Of a DNA stretch of 64,000 bases, positions 32,496-44,526 are shown piece after piece (position 1 is the first letter of the stretch; every line of letters begins with the position of its first letter). The notes beneath the pieces are model-generated. The model made no database searches. It saw only the letters and a program-made list of their open reading frames with translations, and was not told where the DNA came from. This stretch comes from Rutstroemia sp. NJR-2017a BVV2. Its lineage: Eukaryota; Ascomycota; Leotiomycetes; Helotiales; Rutstroemiaceae. Where the stretch lies: NCBI GenBank assembly GCA_002946415.1, contig NJPS01000033.1:186001-250000 (forward strand), in the 5' to 3' direction. The position numbers and the translations under genes are program-made.

Positions 32496-35064
32496 TTAGA
32501 TGAGTTGTTGGAAAGCTCTGTTGAGAGGAGAGCGGATGTTGGGGACGTCCTTCCAGAAATCGATAGTGGCAAGAGCGCGCTTAGATACTCCTTCAGGGGT
32601 GAATTCGAACTTCTATAATGGTGTCAGTACCGTTCAAATATCAGCAATCCGGGTTGTGAAACATACCTTGTAAACGTCCTTGTAAGCACCGGAGGCACCA
32701 AATCTGTTAAGACCGAATTGTTCGTGTGTATATCTTTCCCAACCCATTGTTGACATAACTTCAACTGACAAGGATGGGATACCATCTGGCAACACGCTGA
32801 GTCTGTATTCCTTGGATTGAGCGTCGAAGACTTCGAAACATGGGATAGAAACAACACGTGCTTTGATGTTGTGGTTGTCCTTCAAGTACTTAACTGCGTC
32901 AACGCAAATACCGACCTCAGAACCAGTGGAAACGAGAGTGATATCAGCCTTCTCAATCTCGTGCACAACGTAACCACCCTTGATGGCGTTGGCGATGGTT
33001 GAGTTCTCGAGTTGTGGGAGGTTTTGACGGGAAAGAGCAAGGATAGATGGAGTGTGCTTGGAGGTCAAGGCAACGTAGTAAGCTGCACTGGTCTCATTTC
33101 CGTCAGCTGGGCGCCAGACCATGCAGTTGGGGAGAGCACGGAAGTGAGCCAAGGTCTCGATAGGTTGATGTGTCGGTCCGTCCTCACCAAGACCAATGGA
33201 ATCGTGAGTGGCAACCCAGATAACACGGACTTGAGATAGAGCGGATAGACGGACTGCACCAGCAGCATATGAAACGAAGTTCAAGAATGTTCCACCATAT
33301 GGTACGACTGTTCCATACGCAGCAAGACCGTTCATAGCAGCACCCATGGCATGCTCACGTACACCGTATCTGATGTAACGTCCGGTCCAGTCACCAATAC
33401 CGAGAGAAGGTGGTTGAAAATCAACGGCTTCCTTCCATCTTGTCAAGTTGGAGCCAGTAAGATCTGCGGAACCTCCAACAAGTTCTGGGATGACGTCATG
33501 AATGTTTTGTAGAACGACTTCAGACAATTTTCTTGTGGCAACTGCGGCATCAGATGGAGAGTATGTTGGTAGTTTCTTCTCCCAGCCTTCTGGAAGTTCA
33601 CCGCTCAAGCGACGCTTGAGGTCGGCAGCCTCTTCTTTGTGTTCTTGGGCATATTTCTCAAGCATCTGGTTCCACTCTTGCTCCTTTGCAGCACCCTCAT
33701 CAGCACGCTTGTGGCAGATGTCGTAAACTTCTTGTGGCACAACAAAGCTCTTCTCGGTGTCGAAACCGAACTTCTCCTTGAGCTGCTTGATGTCATCGGC
33801 CTTGAGAGGAGAACCGTGGACACCGTGAGTACCCTGTTGCTTGGAACCAAAACCAATGGTGGTTCGGAGCTTAATCAAAGAAGGCTTGTCCTTAACGGCT
33901 TGACACTTCTTGATTGCCTTCTCCATTGCCTCCAAGTCGTGGTCACCGTCTTCGACAACCTCGGTGTGCCATCCGTAGGCGTCGAAACGCTTTACAACAT
34001 CTTCGGTGAAAGCGCAGTTGGTGTCACCATCAATGGAGATGTGGTTGTCATCATAGATAGCAATAAGACCACCTAGTTGCAAGTGACCGGCCATAGAGGC
34101 GGCTTCACTTGCAACACCTTCCATCAAACATCCATCTCCAAGGAAAACGTATGTGTAATGGTCGATGACATCGAAACCAGGCTTGTTGAACTCGCCAGCT
34201 GCGTGATGTTGCGCGATTGCGAGACCGACGGCGTTGGAGAAACCTTGGCCGAGGGGACCAGTGGTGACCTCAACACCGTCAGTGTCGTGGGCTTCTGGGT
34301 GACCAGGGGTAAGACTGTCTATCGACTAAAATCAATGTATTAGCACAGGTTAAGGTTATCACAAATATGGATCAACTCACTCTGAATGATTTAATGTCAT
34401 CCATAGATAGCTTGTAACCGTAGAGGTGGAGGAGTGCATATTGAAGCATGCAAGCGTGTCCGTTACTAGAGGAGTTCGTTAGTGACCGCTATGAGATTTC
34501 AACTTTTTGCCCCTCATATTGAATTGAGAATTTCATTGCAGCAGAAATCGGCCGAAGGCTCTTTGCCCCACGTATGAGATGCTCTATCGCTTCTCCCATT
34601 GCGCGGCAAATCTGGAGTGATCCGGAAGAGCCAGGCGCTGAAAAAGCTAGCCGGGTTGGGCAACACAGAGAAGTGAAATGTGTTTACTTACGAGAGAACG
34701 AATCTGTCACGGTTGAGCCATTTCGAGTTCTTTGGGTTGAAGTTCATAATCTTGTTGAACAAAACATGGGCAACGGGAGCCATTCCCCTACATTATACCA
34801 TCAGCAACCACCAGGAATTTGTCTTATAGAGTGTGCAAACGCACATTGGAGCTCCGGGATGACCGGAGTTGGATTTGAATGTCGCATCGACCTTGAACCA
34901 TATCGTCAGTATCCATTATGATGTTTTTGAGAGTGAATCGCATTCCCCGAGGGGTAGCAGAGAGGTCGGTGGTGGGGCAATCTCAACGAATTAATCAAAA
35001 TACAACTTACTGCGAGCAGTCTGATGGTGTTGATTGCGAGCTGATCAACGTCTGTGAAACCCAT
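32496..35064 (-). CDS. TKL1: Transketolase, 685 aa
   Basis: Thiamine-diphosphate enzyme of the non-oxidative pentose phosphate pathway: transfers two-carbon units between ketoses and aldoses in the cytosol. Six exons: 35064-35011, 34891-34845, 34787-34692, 34465-34381, 34325-32667, 32612-32496; all phases fit (2058 nt). The protein begins [18 protein letters not shown] and includes [16 protein letters not shown] (substrate His), [31 protein letters not shown], the ThDP motif from GDG to [18 protein letters not shown], the [11 protein letters not shown] block with its catalytic Glu, [31 protein letters not shown] and a C-terminal domain ending FQQLI. Length is normal. The many introns are clustered at the 5' end. 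Confidence 0.97.
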
Positions 35065-35530
35065 GATTGCGATTGTGTTTGTAAAGTCAATGGATGGGTA
35101 TCTTAAATTTTGTCTTCTCTAAAGGAAGAATGTTTAGAGAAGAAGAGATGAAAAGAAGGGAGAAGTCAGAGGTAGAAGAAGCGTGTGGTAAGGTGGGGTC
35201 AAAAAGTGTTTTAAGTTCGATGTCGCTGTAATGTAGTGGGTAGTGCGTGAGTGGGGTTTGGGGGGCTGTTTTCGTCACAGTTGCTCAAGGACCACTTTTC
35301 ATTGGGTTTTGCTACCGGAAACTGGCGGATCTGAAGTGATAACACTCCGCAGCTCCAACAAGAAACGTCAATCAATCCATTACACGACACTGGCTCCTGG
35401 GTCATCACAGACACAGACACTCGGGGCACTCGAGGCAATGCAAGATGGAAGAGCCTCAGCCGTCGTCGAAGTGATAAGTCTTCACCACTGCTCATGCCAG
35501 ATGGATCTACATTGTACTTGTACTTTCAAT

Positions 35531-35556
35531 GCACTTTCGAAGCACTTTCGAAGCAC
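35531..35556. repeat. 11-bp tandem duplication
   Basis: gcactttcgaa twice in tandem, followed by gcac. Non-coding. Confidence 0.8.
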
Positions 35557-35744
35557 CCCTCCAACGGAGATGCTTGGACATGGACACTCTCAACTTGGAA
35601 GATATGATACGTTGGTCCAAGGCCCGGCGAGGTACCTTGCACTCACTTATTATGAAAATCTGATTAAGCTGCTTATCAGTCAACTTGCGTTTACTAGTTC
35701 CCAGGCAGTATCGGATTGTCTGGCCCATCACCATAAGGCCGTCC

Positions 35745-35770
35745 GAGTCGGCCCTCTGAGTCGGCCCTCT
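35745..35770. repeat. 13-bp tandem duplication
   Basis: gagtcggccctct occurs twice in direct tandem; further ggcc-containing words flank it. Non-coding. Confidence 0.8.
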
Positions 35771-36749
35771 TCTATTCGGCCTTCACCAAGACCCAAATTC
35801 ATGGAAGGACCCTACAAGAGAGGATGGGAAGCGTATCTCAATCCATATTCCCATCCTGAAATCGAAGTGCAACCAACTGCCAACATACTGGGATCCTTCA
35901 AATTTCCCTATACCGTTGCTACATGATCGATGGGCCAATCAGGTTTGAAAGGCTCGTCATGTTCTGAGCCTCTCTCAGTCAGAACACCAGCAAAAATTCT
36001 TCGTAAGACATGGAAAATTATTCATGCGATCCTTTTTACCTATTTATCCGTATACTAGACCCTGGCCAGCCTGGGCATTAGCCAGTCATCCAATGAAATC
36101 AGCAGACTAGCAGTTTATCTCCACCAAAACACCAACACGGAGATATCTCTACAGCTACATACATGTACTGCAAGAGATACACCAGAGTCACAGCAACGTC
36201 GCTACAACACATGATTAGCCATTCCGCAAACGCACTGCGCCTTTATGTTGCAGTGGTACTTTTATCCGGAAAGCGTCACCTACATGAACATCTGGGGTTA
36301 TCTGTATATGTAGAGTGTACAAGAACAAGAGAAGCAAAATCACTGAGGTATACGGTATTGTCTTTTCCTTCTCTACGTCCAGCACCTACAGTTCCTGTGA
36401 CCGAATACTTCCGAATGTGTGGCTTGCTGACGGTATTTTCTAGAAGTTCAGACTCGTACGATAATGCGGTCATCGGCGTTGCTGCAGGATAATGCAGATG
36501 CATGCTACCCGCACCTCCATGAAATCCCATGATACGTGATATTCGGATTGTTACATGCGATTTCTATTGCTGGGTCAAGCTCTACAAGTTTGGCAATCGA
36601 GGCAAGAAAATTGCTTGCTATTGTCCTTGGGTATATACCGTACAAAATGATGACCAGATGGTGACAACACTGTCATAACTCCCATGACAGTACCCTAATG
36701 GTGACAACCAGAATTCAAGCCCATCCCTCTTTTACATACCAGCGCCAGT

Positions 36750-36772
36750 GCCAACGCCAACGCCAACGCCAA
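36750..36772. repeat. gccaac hexanucleotide repeat
   Basis: Three complete gccaac units and part of a fourth, just 3' of the bZIP stop codon. Confidence 0.8.
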
Positions 36773-36792
36773 AAGTTCAGACATGAAAACGA

Positions 36793-37548
36793 CTATGCCT
36801 TGGACCGTTGTCCGCTCTCCTCCTGCTCAAAACAATATGCAGACACATCAAACAACAAAGGATCGAGACCCTCCACCCCAGACTCATTCCACACTTTCTG
36901 ATCTGAGTTTCCAACAGACTCTGGAGAATTGGCCGCCGAAGCATCTAGTTTTTCCTTGCGGAGTCGATCTAATTCCTGCTTGACGCTCGAATACTCGACT
37001 TGTAATGATTCGTAGGATCTTGATAGGTCGTTATGTCGGCCCTCAAGTTCTCCAAGTCGTTGCTCAAGATCTCGCATATGCTTCTCTTTCCTATCTCTGA
37101 ACGCTCGCTGGGAAGCTCTGTTTTGGGCTCGTCGACGCTGGTGTAGGTCAGTATTTTATATCTTTCGTATCGAACGAGTAGCATACCGAATGCACGTGCG
37201 AGGCAACAGCTTTCTCACTTCCGTTCTTTCTCCTCCTACGATCATGATCTTCATAGATCCCTTCAATATCCAACTCCACCGGGATTAAACCCATCGGTAC
37301 TCCATTTGGTTGGTATTGCATAGGATATGTGGGGTAGGTCATATATGTGTTTCCTCCATATACATGATCAAATGTCTACAATCTCGTCAGCTTCTGGCGT
37401 GTAGTCTTTCTTTCTCGGTAAAACATACGTTGGTATTTAATGGCGAGCTTGCAGAAGACTCGCTTGATGTGCCATCATAGTAGCTCATATCGCCTGGCAT
37501 CAAGAATGCTTCAGGGGAAGCGGCGTGGTGAAACTGTCCTGTCGCCAT
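36793..37548 (-). CDS. Small bZIP transcription factor, Pap1/Yap-type basic region, 217 aa
   Basis: Exons: 37548-37429, 37375-37187, 37137-36793; phases fit throughout (654 nt). The last exon opens directly with the basic region RRRAQNRASQRAFRDRKEK, which carries the N-x3-Q-x2-F-R signature of the fungal AP-1-like (Pap1/Yap) group, with Ser in place of the usual Ala at one position. A leucine zipper of about four heptads follows (residues about 130-165). The N-terminal half is low complexity (Tyr/Pro/Ser). The short C-terminal tail has a single Cys (VSAYCFEQE) and lacks the paired cysteine-rich domains that sense peroxide in Yap1, so it is not the canonical oxidative-stress regulator. Targets are unknown. 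A 4-kb upstream region without recognisable genes precedes it. Confidence 0.88.
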
Positions 37549-40500
37549 AGTCCTGGATTGTTGTTGGAGTGTACAAAGCAAGGTCAAGATCGAGTTGAAA
37601 TGTTTTCAAAGTTAAATACTTGCAATGCTGTGGCGATTTAATGTTGATGGGCTGAGTACGAGAGGGGGCATCAGCAACTTAAATCTTACAACTAAGATGA
37701 GCAGATTGGGCTCGGGAAGAGATACTCCATCCCACGAGTCGGTGGAGACAGGTTTAAGATAGCCATCCAACCCCGACAAGCTCCATCGTTGTCGCGGAAT
37801 TGGGGGTTTAACTCGCATACCGCTGTTAAGAGAGTCGATACTGCTTGGAGGCAATGTTTCGTCCAATCAAGGAGCTGAAATCCCGCAGACAGAGCGGTAA
37901 CAACTTTATGTTGAGACTTGCATGGCTACAAGGATACTTTTCCCTTTCATCTCGAGCCTTCGATCCTGGCCTTCCACCAGTTAGGCTCATCCTTCAAAAG
38001 TGGTTCTGCATGTTAAGGTCGCAGCGTGCATGGCCTTGTGGAGGCCCATCGACCACTCATATCGCCCGAAGTCTATTACCTAACTCTCTTCACCAAATTT
38101 TGGACTGCTTACTTCGCAAGTTGAGATTTGCCCCTTGTCGCTTTATCTTGCTGACTCTACAATTTCATCGTCGGTAAAGGACCCTTAGTGCGAATATCCC
38201 TGACGAATTTGGTCTGTTTTTGACCTCGTGTACCTCGTACAGCTAATGCGGGCTGACAGCCAAGACCCGTTCTTCGGACATACGCAGTTGCTACATATTG
38301 TTTTTCTCGAGGACGGCAACAGAGATCTGCCCAATACTTCTCACGAGTGCATCTTTCGTTGGGCCAATATCTATTTGGAATATATACCCATGCCGTCACT
38401 CGGTTTTCGCCTTAATGCCACATTTAGGGGATAGTTTAAGCTTCATTTCAGAGTTATCCCTAGCCGTCGTCACCACAGTCGAGGAATCTGAACGTCCCAG
38501 ATTTGTCTCAAACATTAAAATAACGTCAGGGCACATAACGATCATCCTATGATCAACAATAGATACGCAGGCGATGAGGAGGATGCAGCTCGTAATCCTG
38601 AGACTGCCAATCCCCAGAATTCCGAAATTCGGTTTCTATTTTCCTGCAACTTGAGGCCTCCGGCCGCCCTTGATCGTCATCGAGGTGAGGGATTCGAATC
38701 CGTAAATGCATACCGTAGGATTGAACACGAATCACAGACACGCCGAACTTAACCTTAAGCTTTTCGCAGTTATCTCGCCATGCGCACTGTCGCACTCCCC
38801 CCCAATCTCGGCAGAAGGAAGTCCCCAGTTTGACAGGTACCAGCTGTAGCTAATTATGCCGCGATTTCTTCCCCAATCCCCAATACCGAAATAAGGAGGG
38901 GGAACGATGCGCTGGGTCTTCCCAAAAATTATTTACAGATGATCCTTCGTACTTGCGCCAATGAGTATTTTTGGATAGGAATAACTTATACTTTTCCCAA
39001 AACGTGCATTTGACCAGACTAGGCAATCCCAGAATGGGTAGACTGGGTGGAATGGTGCAATAACCTTCTGACTGTACGAAGTACCCAGAATACTTACAGT
39101 GCAAGGAAAACCAACAACAGCGCGGGAAGCAACATACATGGTCCACCTCTCACGCCCTCTACCCTTAAACGGCAACTTTTAAGCTAAAAAGGTCCCATTG
39201 GACTAAACGGGTTTCAGCCCTTACTGCAGACAAAAAAGATCTCAGCAAGCGGAAACGAAGCGCTCATGTTATATTATTATCTGATGCTATTATGAATTTG
39301 ATTTCTGGTACCGTATTCGTGCCTGTCAGATCCGCAGCCAAGATAATCCGACCTTCCCTCAAAAGAGAATTTCAGAAAAAAGCAAAACAAATACCGCCAC
39401 GATATCATGCATCTCTCTGGGACCCCTCTGCATTCAGGAAAGGTTTCCTTTTTTTCTATCCCGTTCTCCACCCAGAGCCTTTATTTGGAACCGAAGGAGG
39501 GGTAAATCTTATAACTGCCCATCCATGCTTGCTGTGGCCAACGAGTGTCCTGAGTTTTTTGCGTTTGCGCCTGGTCCCTCCGCCCTGTTTTCGAGAGCTC
39601 AAATCCCGAGATGAGCGATAGCAAACGGCGAGATCGAAGGAAAAGGATCCGGTGAACTGTATTACATAGAGTTATATTAGACGTTTGACATCCTTTTGCA
39701 CGGTGGCTACCGTATGTATGTGTATGCTATATTGAGTAGGTAGGATAATCAGGCCATGTGGGTGGCTAGGAGGTTCAGATGAATACGATATCATCTTGCT
39801 GTCATTATCGCGGTGGCTAGGCGCGGAGAGATGGGACGGGGATCTCCTTCGCCAAGAGTAACTACTCGGATCCGAACGGTATCTTCCGCTGAACGAAAGT
39901 AAAAGTAATGCTGTTTCGAGTAGTTGTAGTCGAGCAGTCGCTAGCTCGTTACAGTAGATGGAGCAGAGACGCATCAAATACCGTAGTGCGGAACCAAACG
40001 TGTGCCAAAACATAACCACAGAGTAGAGTAGAGCCTCGCAGTCTGCAAGCCCCAAGTCCAGCGATCGAAACGACGAACGTCCATCTGCAACACCAGGCTT
40101 GTGGCTGGCAGCCGGACAAATCGCATGCGTCTCGATGCGTAAAGTCTTATGCTTGATGACTGTTAACTTACGCCTTTTGATATTTGTGTTCCGCCCGCAA
40201 AATCAGGGAAATCGTTCTCGAGGCCTTCCATGCACTACACTACCTACCCTTCACATCGTACCGAGCTCGGGCTGCGTGCCGAACGGGCTTTCCGTGGCTC
40301 GTCTGCGCTGCTGATTGGATCGCCGTGGGGCGGAATGGCGAGCACGTCAAAAACAAAAAAAACTGTCACTGCAGTACTTCGTACATACACATGCACGGTA
40401 GGGATGTGCGATATAGGCAGAAAGCGGACGCATAAGATAAGTGAGAAGCTTATTTTCCTCGCTTTTTTTTCGTTCAGGCCAAACAGAGAATTGGCTAGAC

Positions 40501-41511
40501 GAAAACTTGAGCGGCGTGGTGGATAGGAGAGATGGGAGAAAGTTTATCACGGCATTATTCCGATTCACTTGTGCAACGTCGCATTGTACAGCAGTTGGCA
40601 CAGGGTGCTTATAGTTGCGAATTTTTGACTTTGACATGTGCAGCAAAGTAAAATCAATTCATGGAACAGCACGGTATTGGCCCAGGCAGACGAGGGGGTT
40701 GCGTATGATGAACTAGGTTCACCGGGGAGAATATATTGCGGCGTATTTGTGCATTCTCTTCTTTTCTTCCTATCTATTCATCTATCTATCTGTTGGCGGG
40801 CATGGGGCGGGCATGGGTCGGACGGCTGCTCGTATTAGCCACCGAAAACCATCGGCTGGTCGGAAGGACAAGAGCGGGAGAAAAAGGGGATATCTCGGAT
40901 TACTGTCATAGGAAAAGAACTCCTCCCGGACGGACAGTAATATGATAAGACATTATGATGATTGGCCCTCTTTGACGAGCCGGGCCTGCTTTCTTTTGAT
41001 TTTGATGCAGCCGGTTGTGCGACTTTGCGGCTTGGGTGGGGGGGGGGGAAAGATCAACAGAAGGAAGAGGGTTGTTGTGGAGTGCGGGGAGGGCAATATC
41101 AGATCCGGCGACGCTGGGCGTGCGATATGGGGAGCGGGATCCTGCTGTGTAATGTGAGGAAACAAAAAATCTGTATGAGCACGTATCTGGATGTGGAGGA
41201 ACAACACATCACCAGGCCGTGAACCCTATATCAGTGAGTTGAATATAGTTCGTGTTCAGATTGCTACAAGCTGCGGACAAAACAGACGTCAGTCGATGTG
41301 GTGCTACCTCTTCTGTATCTAGGGAAAATCTGCCAATCTCCTGCCCTGTATGTATGGTGCAGTCTGTATCCCGTACTGGCATATCACATGGAAGGGTGAG
41401 GGTGTCCTTGATTTGACATTGACCTGTAAAGAAATTACGAGCCGCCTTCTTCGATTTGTTCTGCTTATGCTCACCCTCGCCTTCTGACCCACGTGTAAGA
41501 GGTTGCTTCAA
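37549..41511. other. Gene-poor region upstream of the bZIP gene, 3.96 kb
   Basis: The longest stretch without a supportable gene. Open frames (37845-38177, 38850-39146, 39292-39621, 39672-40055, 40099-40526, 40953-41222) are short, overlap on both strands and show no motif. It contains an 11-G run at 41038-41048. I saw no terminal repeats, no transposase-like protein and no tRNA promoter boxes that hold together. It could hold a long leader, regulatory DNA, or a decayed element. Confidence 0.45.
41038..41048 (+). repeat. Homopolymer run of 11 G
   Basis: Eleven consecutive G in non-coding DNA, at the end of the gene-poor region. Its length is prone to sequencing error. Confidence 0.85.
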
Positions 41512-42471
41512 TTAATGCGCCACATCGTCCGGACCAGTCAATTTGTTCCTTTCTCCAACTACGTTCTCATGTCAGCAAATCTGACATTTGTAAGAATGGG
41601 GCAAAGTTGCACAATGCTGAGGTTATAGAGTGGAATGCGGAATCTGATATGGTATGCCTGTTGAGCCTCGCTTTTGACTTACCATCCAATGCTACCAAGA
41701 ACCTGCTGACACAGTTGTATGCCGCTACCTATTTTCCATGTAATTAGCTTGGCACCTTCACCGTATTGCGCGAAAGCGCAGTCTGATCCAGACCCGCTGT
41801 CTAATCTGGAAGTCTTGCGTCGAGTATACATAGTATACGGACAGACCGAAGTAGATTCTGGCAAAAATAAATCCACCACTCACCGTAGCAGTCAATTCCA
41901 CAATTTCCTTCTCATCAAACCACTTCCTCAACTCATCAAATACTTCATCCGGCACCTTGACATTTCTAGTCATCTCATCCGTAAACCTAACCGTTGCCCA
42001 CTGCTTCTCGCTCAGGCCGTCCCCTTGTCCCTTCTCACACTTATCCATTTTCAAGATCTCCATTCCCTTGTCGGTCACACCTCCGGCTTTTGCCAGAGGT
42101 GCGTGGTGTCCCCATTCATACCACGCTCCATTGCAAATCGCAACCCGACAGATAGCTATCTCCCTTATATCATCGCTCAACGACGTCTTCGTGCGCACCG
42201 CCCCAAGGAACGAGTTCCATCCATCCGCCACCGGAGGCGAATGCAAGAGCGTGAGATCGAGCGGCTGCAGCGGACGGGGCGCGCGACGAGCAGATACGCG
42301 GTCGAGGATCGCGCGGGCTTCCGTCTGGTCTTCGGAGAAGGTGGGCGAGGTGTTTGGGTCGATGTATGGAAGACGCATTTTAGCTAGAGGTGTGGAGTGG
42401 AAATGCCGGATGCCTTGGTTTCTGCTTGGGAGTTGCGAGATGCGAAGACGAGGTGAGACTCGATTGAACAT
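41512..42471 (-). CDS. Carboxymuconolactone decarboxylase-like (AhpD-fold) protein, probably mitochondrial, 226 aa
   Basis: Exons: 42471-41884, 41728-41683, 41558-41512; in frame with GTGAGT and GTAAGT donors. The core block (DIREIAICRVAICNGAWYEW followed by GHHAPLAKAGG) and the later VELTATVAAYNCVSRFLVAL are typical of the CMD/AhpD-like family. The single Cys residues are not in the CxxC of true peroxidases, so peroxidase activity is doubtful. The first 31 residues (Arg-rich, ending RHFHSTPLAK) look like a mitochondrial presequence; a second start at residue 32 (MRLPYIDPNTSP) matches the usual start of cytosolic relatives, so two forms are possible. Physiological substrate unknown. Confidence 0.85.
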
Positions 42472-43303
42472 TTACCTTGATATATAAATTTGCCAGTAAA
42501 AGGAAAGCACTGCAGCTACCTACAGACCTACCTACCGGTACGTACTGCCACTACTCCTACCCCTCCTGGATGTGGGGTTGAATGATGGATGAATACTTTC
42601 CCGGGAGTGTGTGTGTAGGCAGATGTGCATCTAGAATGACGTCTTTGAATCGCATGATGGACCAAAGCTTCAGTGTTTTACGGAAGAAGAAGGACGAGAT
42701 ATTCTGCAACACCAGGACCTTTTATATGTCTGGAAAAATGTTAACGAAAAATGCGGCTCTGTAAGATCATTGGGGAATCAGGGCACAGTCGCAAAGTACC
42801 TTGCACTGCGCAGACTATGAGCAGACCAATATACTCGAGTATTGATGCACTAAGCACAGGAGTTGCTGTGTATTTAAAGCTCTTCAAACTTGGCACATTT
42901 CGTATAAGCTTTAGTTTGCGCTGTCTTGTCATCAATGCAGGTCAGTGTCGAAGTCGATGTTTGATTCTCGATAATTTGCACATTATGAGGAGAATATCTG
43001 CTTCAAGGCCCAAAAATATGATTCACACTAAAGATAGGAAATACTAGCATACACGGCCAATTTGACCTCCTCCGCTTCCATCCGTCTCTACTTCTAAATG
43101 CATCGTCGGAAACGCCGATATTGCGGAACAAGCAACAATACATATATTTTTAGCCATGAACAGCTCTATTCATAGCTTCAATCATTGACTCCGTAGGATC
43201 CTCATTATTGCCCATTCCATCACTAATATTCACAATTTGTCGAAGAAGAGAGGGTGCGTATACACAGATTGTCTGAGGGCTCTCTTTATCGGGTATGATC
43301 CAT
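42472..43303. other. Intergenic region, 832 bp
   Basis: Promoter of the AhpD-like gene and 3' flank of the V-ATPase c gene. AT-rich toward the right. No motif recognised. Confidence 0.5.
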
Positions 43304-44155
43304 TTAGCAGGAAGCGTCTAAGCCTGCCTTTGAGTTCATGAGAAGTGCGACGATCAATCCGTACAAACCTAGGGTTTATGTTAGTTGAAATCATCTCGAA
43401 AATTGGTAGCATGTCATCCTTACCCAACACTTCGGCGAAAATCAAAATAAGAATCATTCCGACGAAAAGACGTGGCTGTTGTGCAGTACCTCTGACACCG
43501 GCATCACCAACAATACCAATAGCGAAACCAGCAGCAAGACCAGCAAGACCGACACTCAAACCAGCACCAAGTTGAATGAACCCGGTGTATAATGGGAGCT
43601 TCTGTTTAAGTCCATCGGAAATCAAGACTGACACGACAAGACCGTAAATACCAATGATACCAGCCATAATGACGGGGACAATGTCTAAAAAGGTATCAGT
43701 AACACGCCTTGGCCAGAAGATTCTATAGCTCACTCTTGACGATCAAATCTGGTCGGAGAACACCCATCGCGCAAATACCAACACCAGATTTGGCTGTTCC
43801 ATAGGCGGCACCGAAGCAGGTGAACACGATCGCGGCGGTACAACCCATGGCACCGAAGAATGGCTACTCATATATCAGTCGGACGTATTCATATAGATGG
43901 AAATTGATGCTGCTTTGAAAGTTGGTCTCGAAGTTGGTTGGGTATGACATCGAGGGTAGCACTTGAGGGGGCAACTAACCGCATACACGGGACTGTGGTC
44001 ATTTCCGTCAGCAAACGATCACGAACGCAGGAGGTGAATAATGGTAGCAAGTAACATCAAGCTCAGGATGATAGTTATCTTGAAGCAGGATAGGTTGTGG
44101 TGCGGAGGCGGCAAAGAGGGCGGGTGTTGACTTACCAGAGATCATTAGCAGACAT
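43304..44155 (-). CDS. VMA3: V-ATPase proteolipid subunit c (Vma3), 162 aa
   Basis: Rotor-ring proteolipid of the vacuolar H+-ATPase; carries protons across the vacuolar membrane. Five exons: 44155-44136, 43992-43980 (13 nt), 43863-43734, 43684-43424, 43368-43304; phases give an uninterrupted 489-nt frame. The product starts MSANDLC-PVYA-PFFGAMG, has four membrane helices, the TM2 run [19 protein letters not shown], the loop [40 protein letters not shown] and the proton-carrying glutamate in AEVLGLYGL (about Glu139). It ends KAGLDASC. Near-identity to fungal subunit c, rather than c' or c'', rests on the N-terminus and C-terminal Cys. Divergent from SNU13. Confidence 0.95.
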
Positions 44156-44526
44156 TTTTGCGGTGTTGTGAAAGCTGCGAGATAGATGTATATAGCGAAA
44201 GAGCTCAAGAATGCTCTTTGAAGAACGATTGAATGATTGTGGTGATGGGATGTTGAGTTTGAAGAGTTGATGGATGAAGATTCGGGTGGTTTGGACGAGT
44301 TGTCTCTTGATGAGGCTTTCAAACTGGCAAGCTTAGCTTGCTGGCCAATAACAAAGTGGCTTAGCGCAGCGCTTAAGCGAAGCTTGCTGGACCTTTATCG
44401 GCCTATCTTTAAAAAATTCCAGTCAGAATATTTCACATCTTCAAACACAAATTTTGACATTCAATTACAGGGCGAGCCAACGCAAGGAACCCTGAAACTT
44501 CATTCTATTCTAAAAACTCCCCAACA
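44156..44526. promoter_or_regulatory. Divergent promoter, V-ATPase c / SNU13
   Basis: 371 bp separate the two start codons, so the promoters overlap or are shared. A CCAAT box lies at 44345-44349, and a nearby aagctt-type repeat (gcaagctt, cgaagcttgc) spans about 44327-44385. Regulation in common is an inference. Confidence 0.5.

Larger units (their letters stand above)
35065..36792. other. Intergenic region upstream of transketolase, 1.73 kb
   Basis: Promoter of transketolase on the left and 3' flank of the bZIP gene on the right. It contains two short direct repeats (35531-35556 and 35745-35770) and a gccaac microsatellite at 36750-36772. A frame at 35243-35926 (+) lacks an ATG at its start and contains both repeats; I do not accept it as a gene. 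Confidence 0.5.

Noticed and set aside
35243..35926. 227-codon open frame on the + strand upstream of transketolase
   Set aside because: No ATG at its start, includes two non-coding-type direct repeats, low similarity to any known protein composition; it lies in the promoter region of transketolase.
38660..38720. Possible tRNA T-arm (ggattcgaatcc)
   Set aside because: The palindrome resembles a T-loop but no matching acceptor stem, D-arm or anticodon arm could be folded on either strand.
37549..41511. A degraded transposon in the 4-kb gene-poor stretch
   Set aside because: No terminal repeats, target-site duplication, integrase, reverse transcriptase or transposase fragment was visible by eye; a repeat-masking search would be needed.
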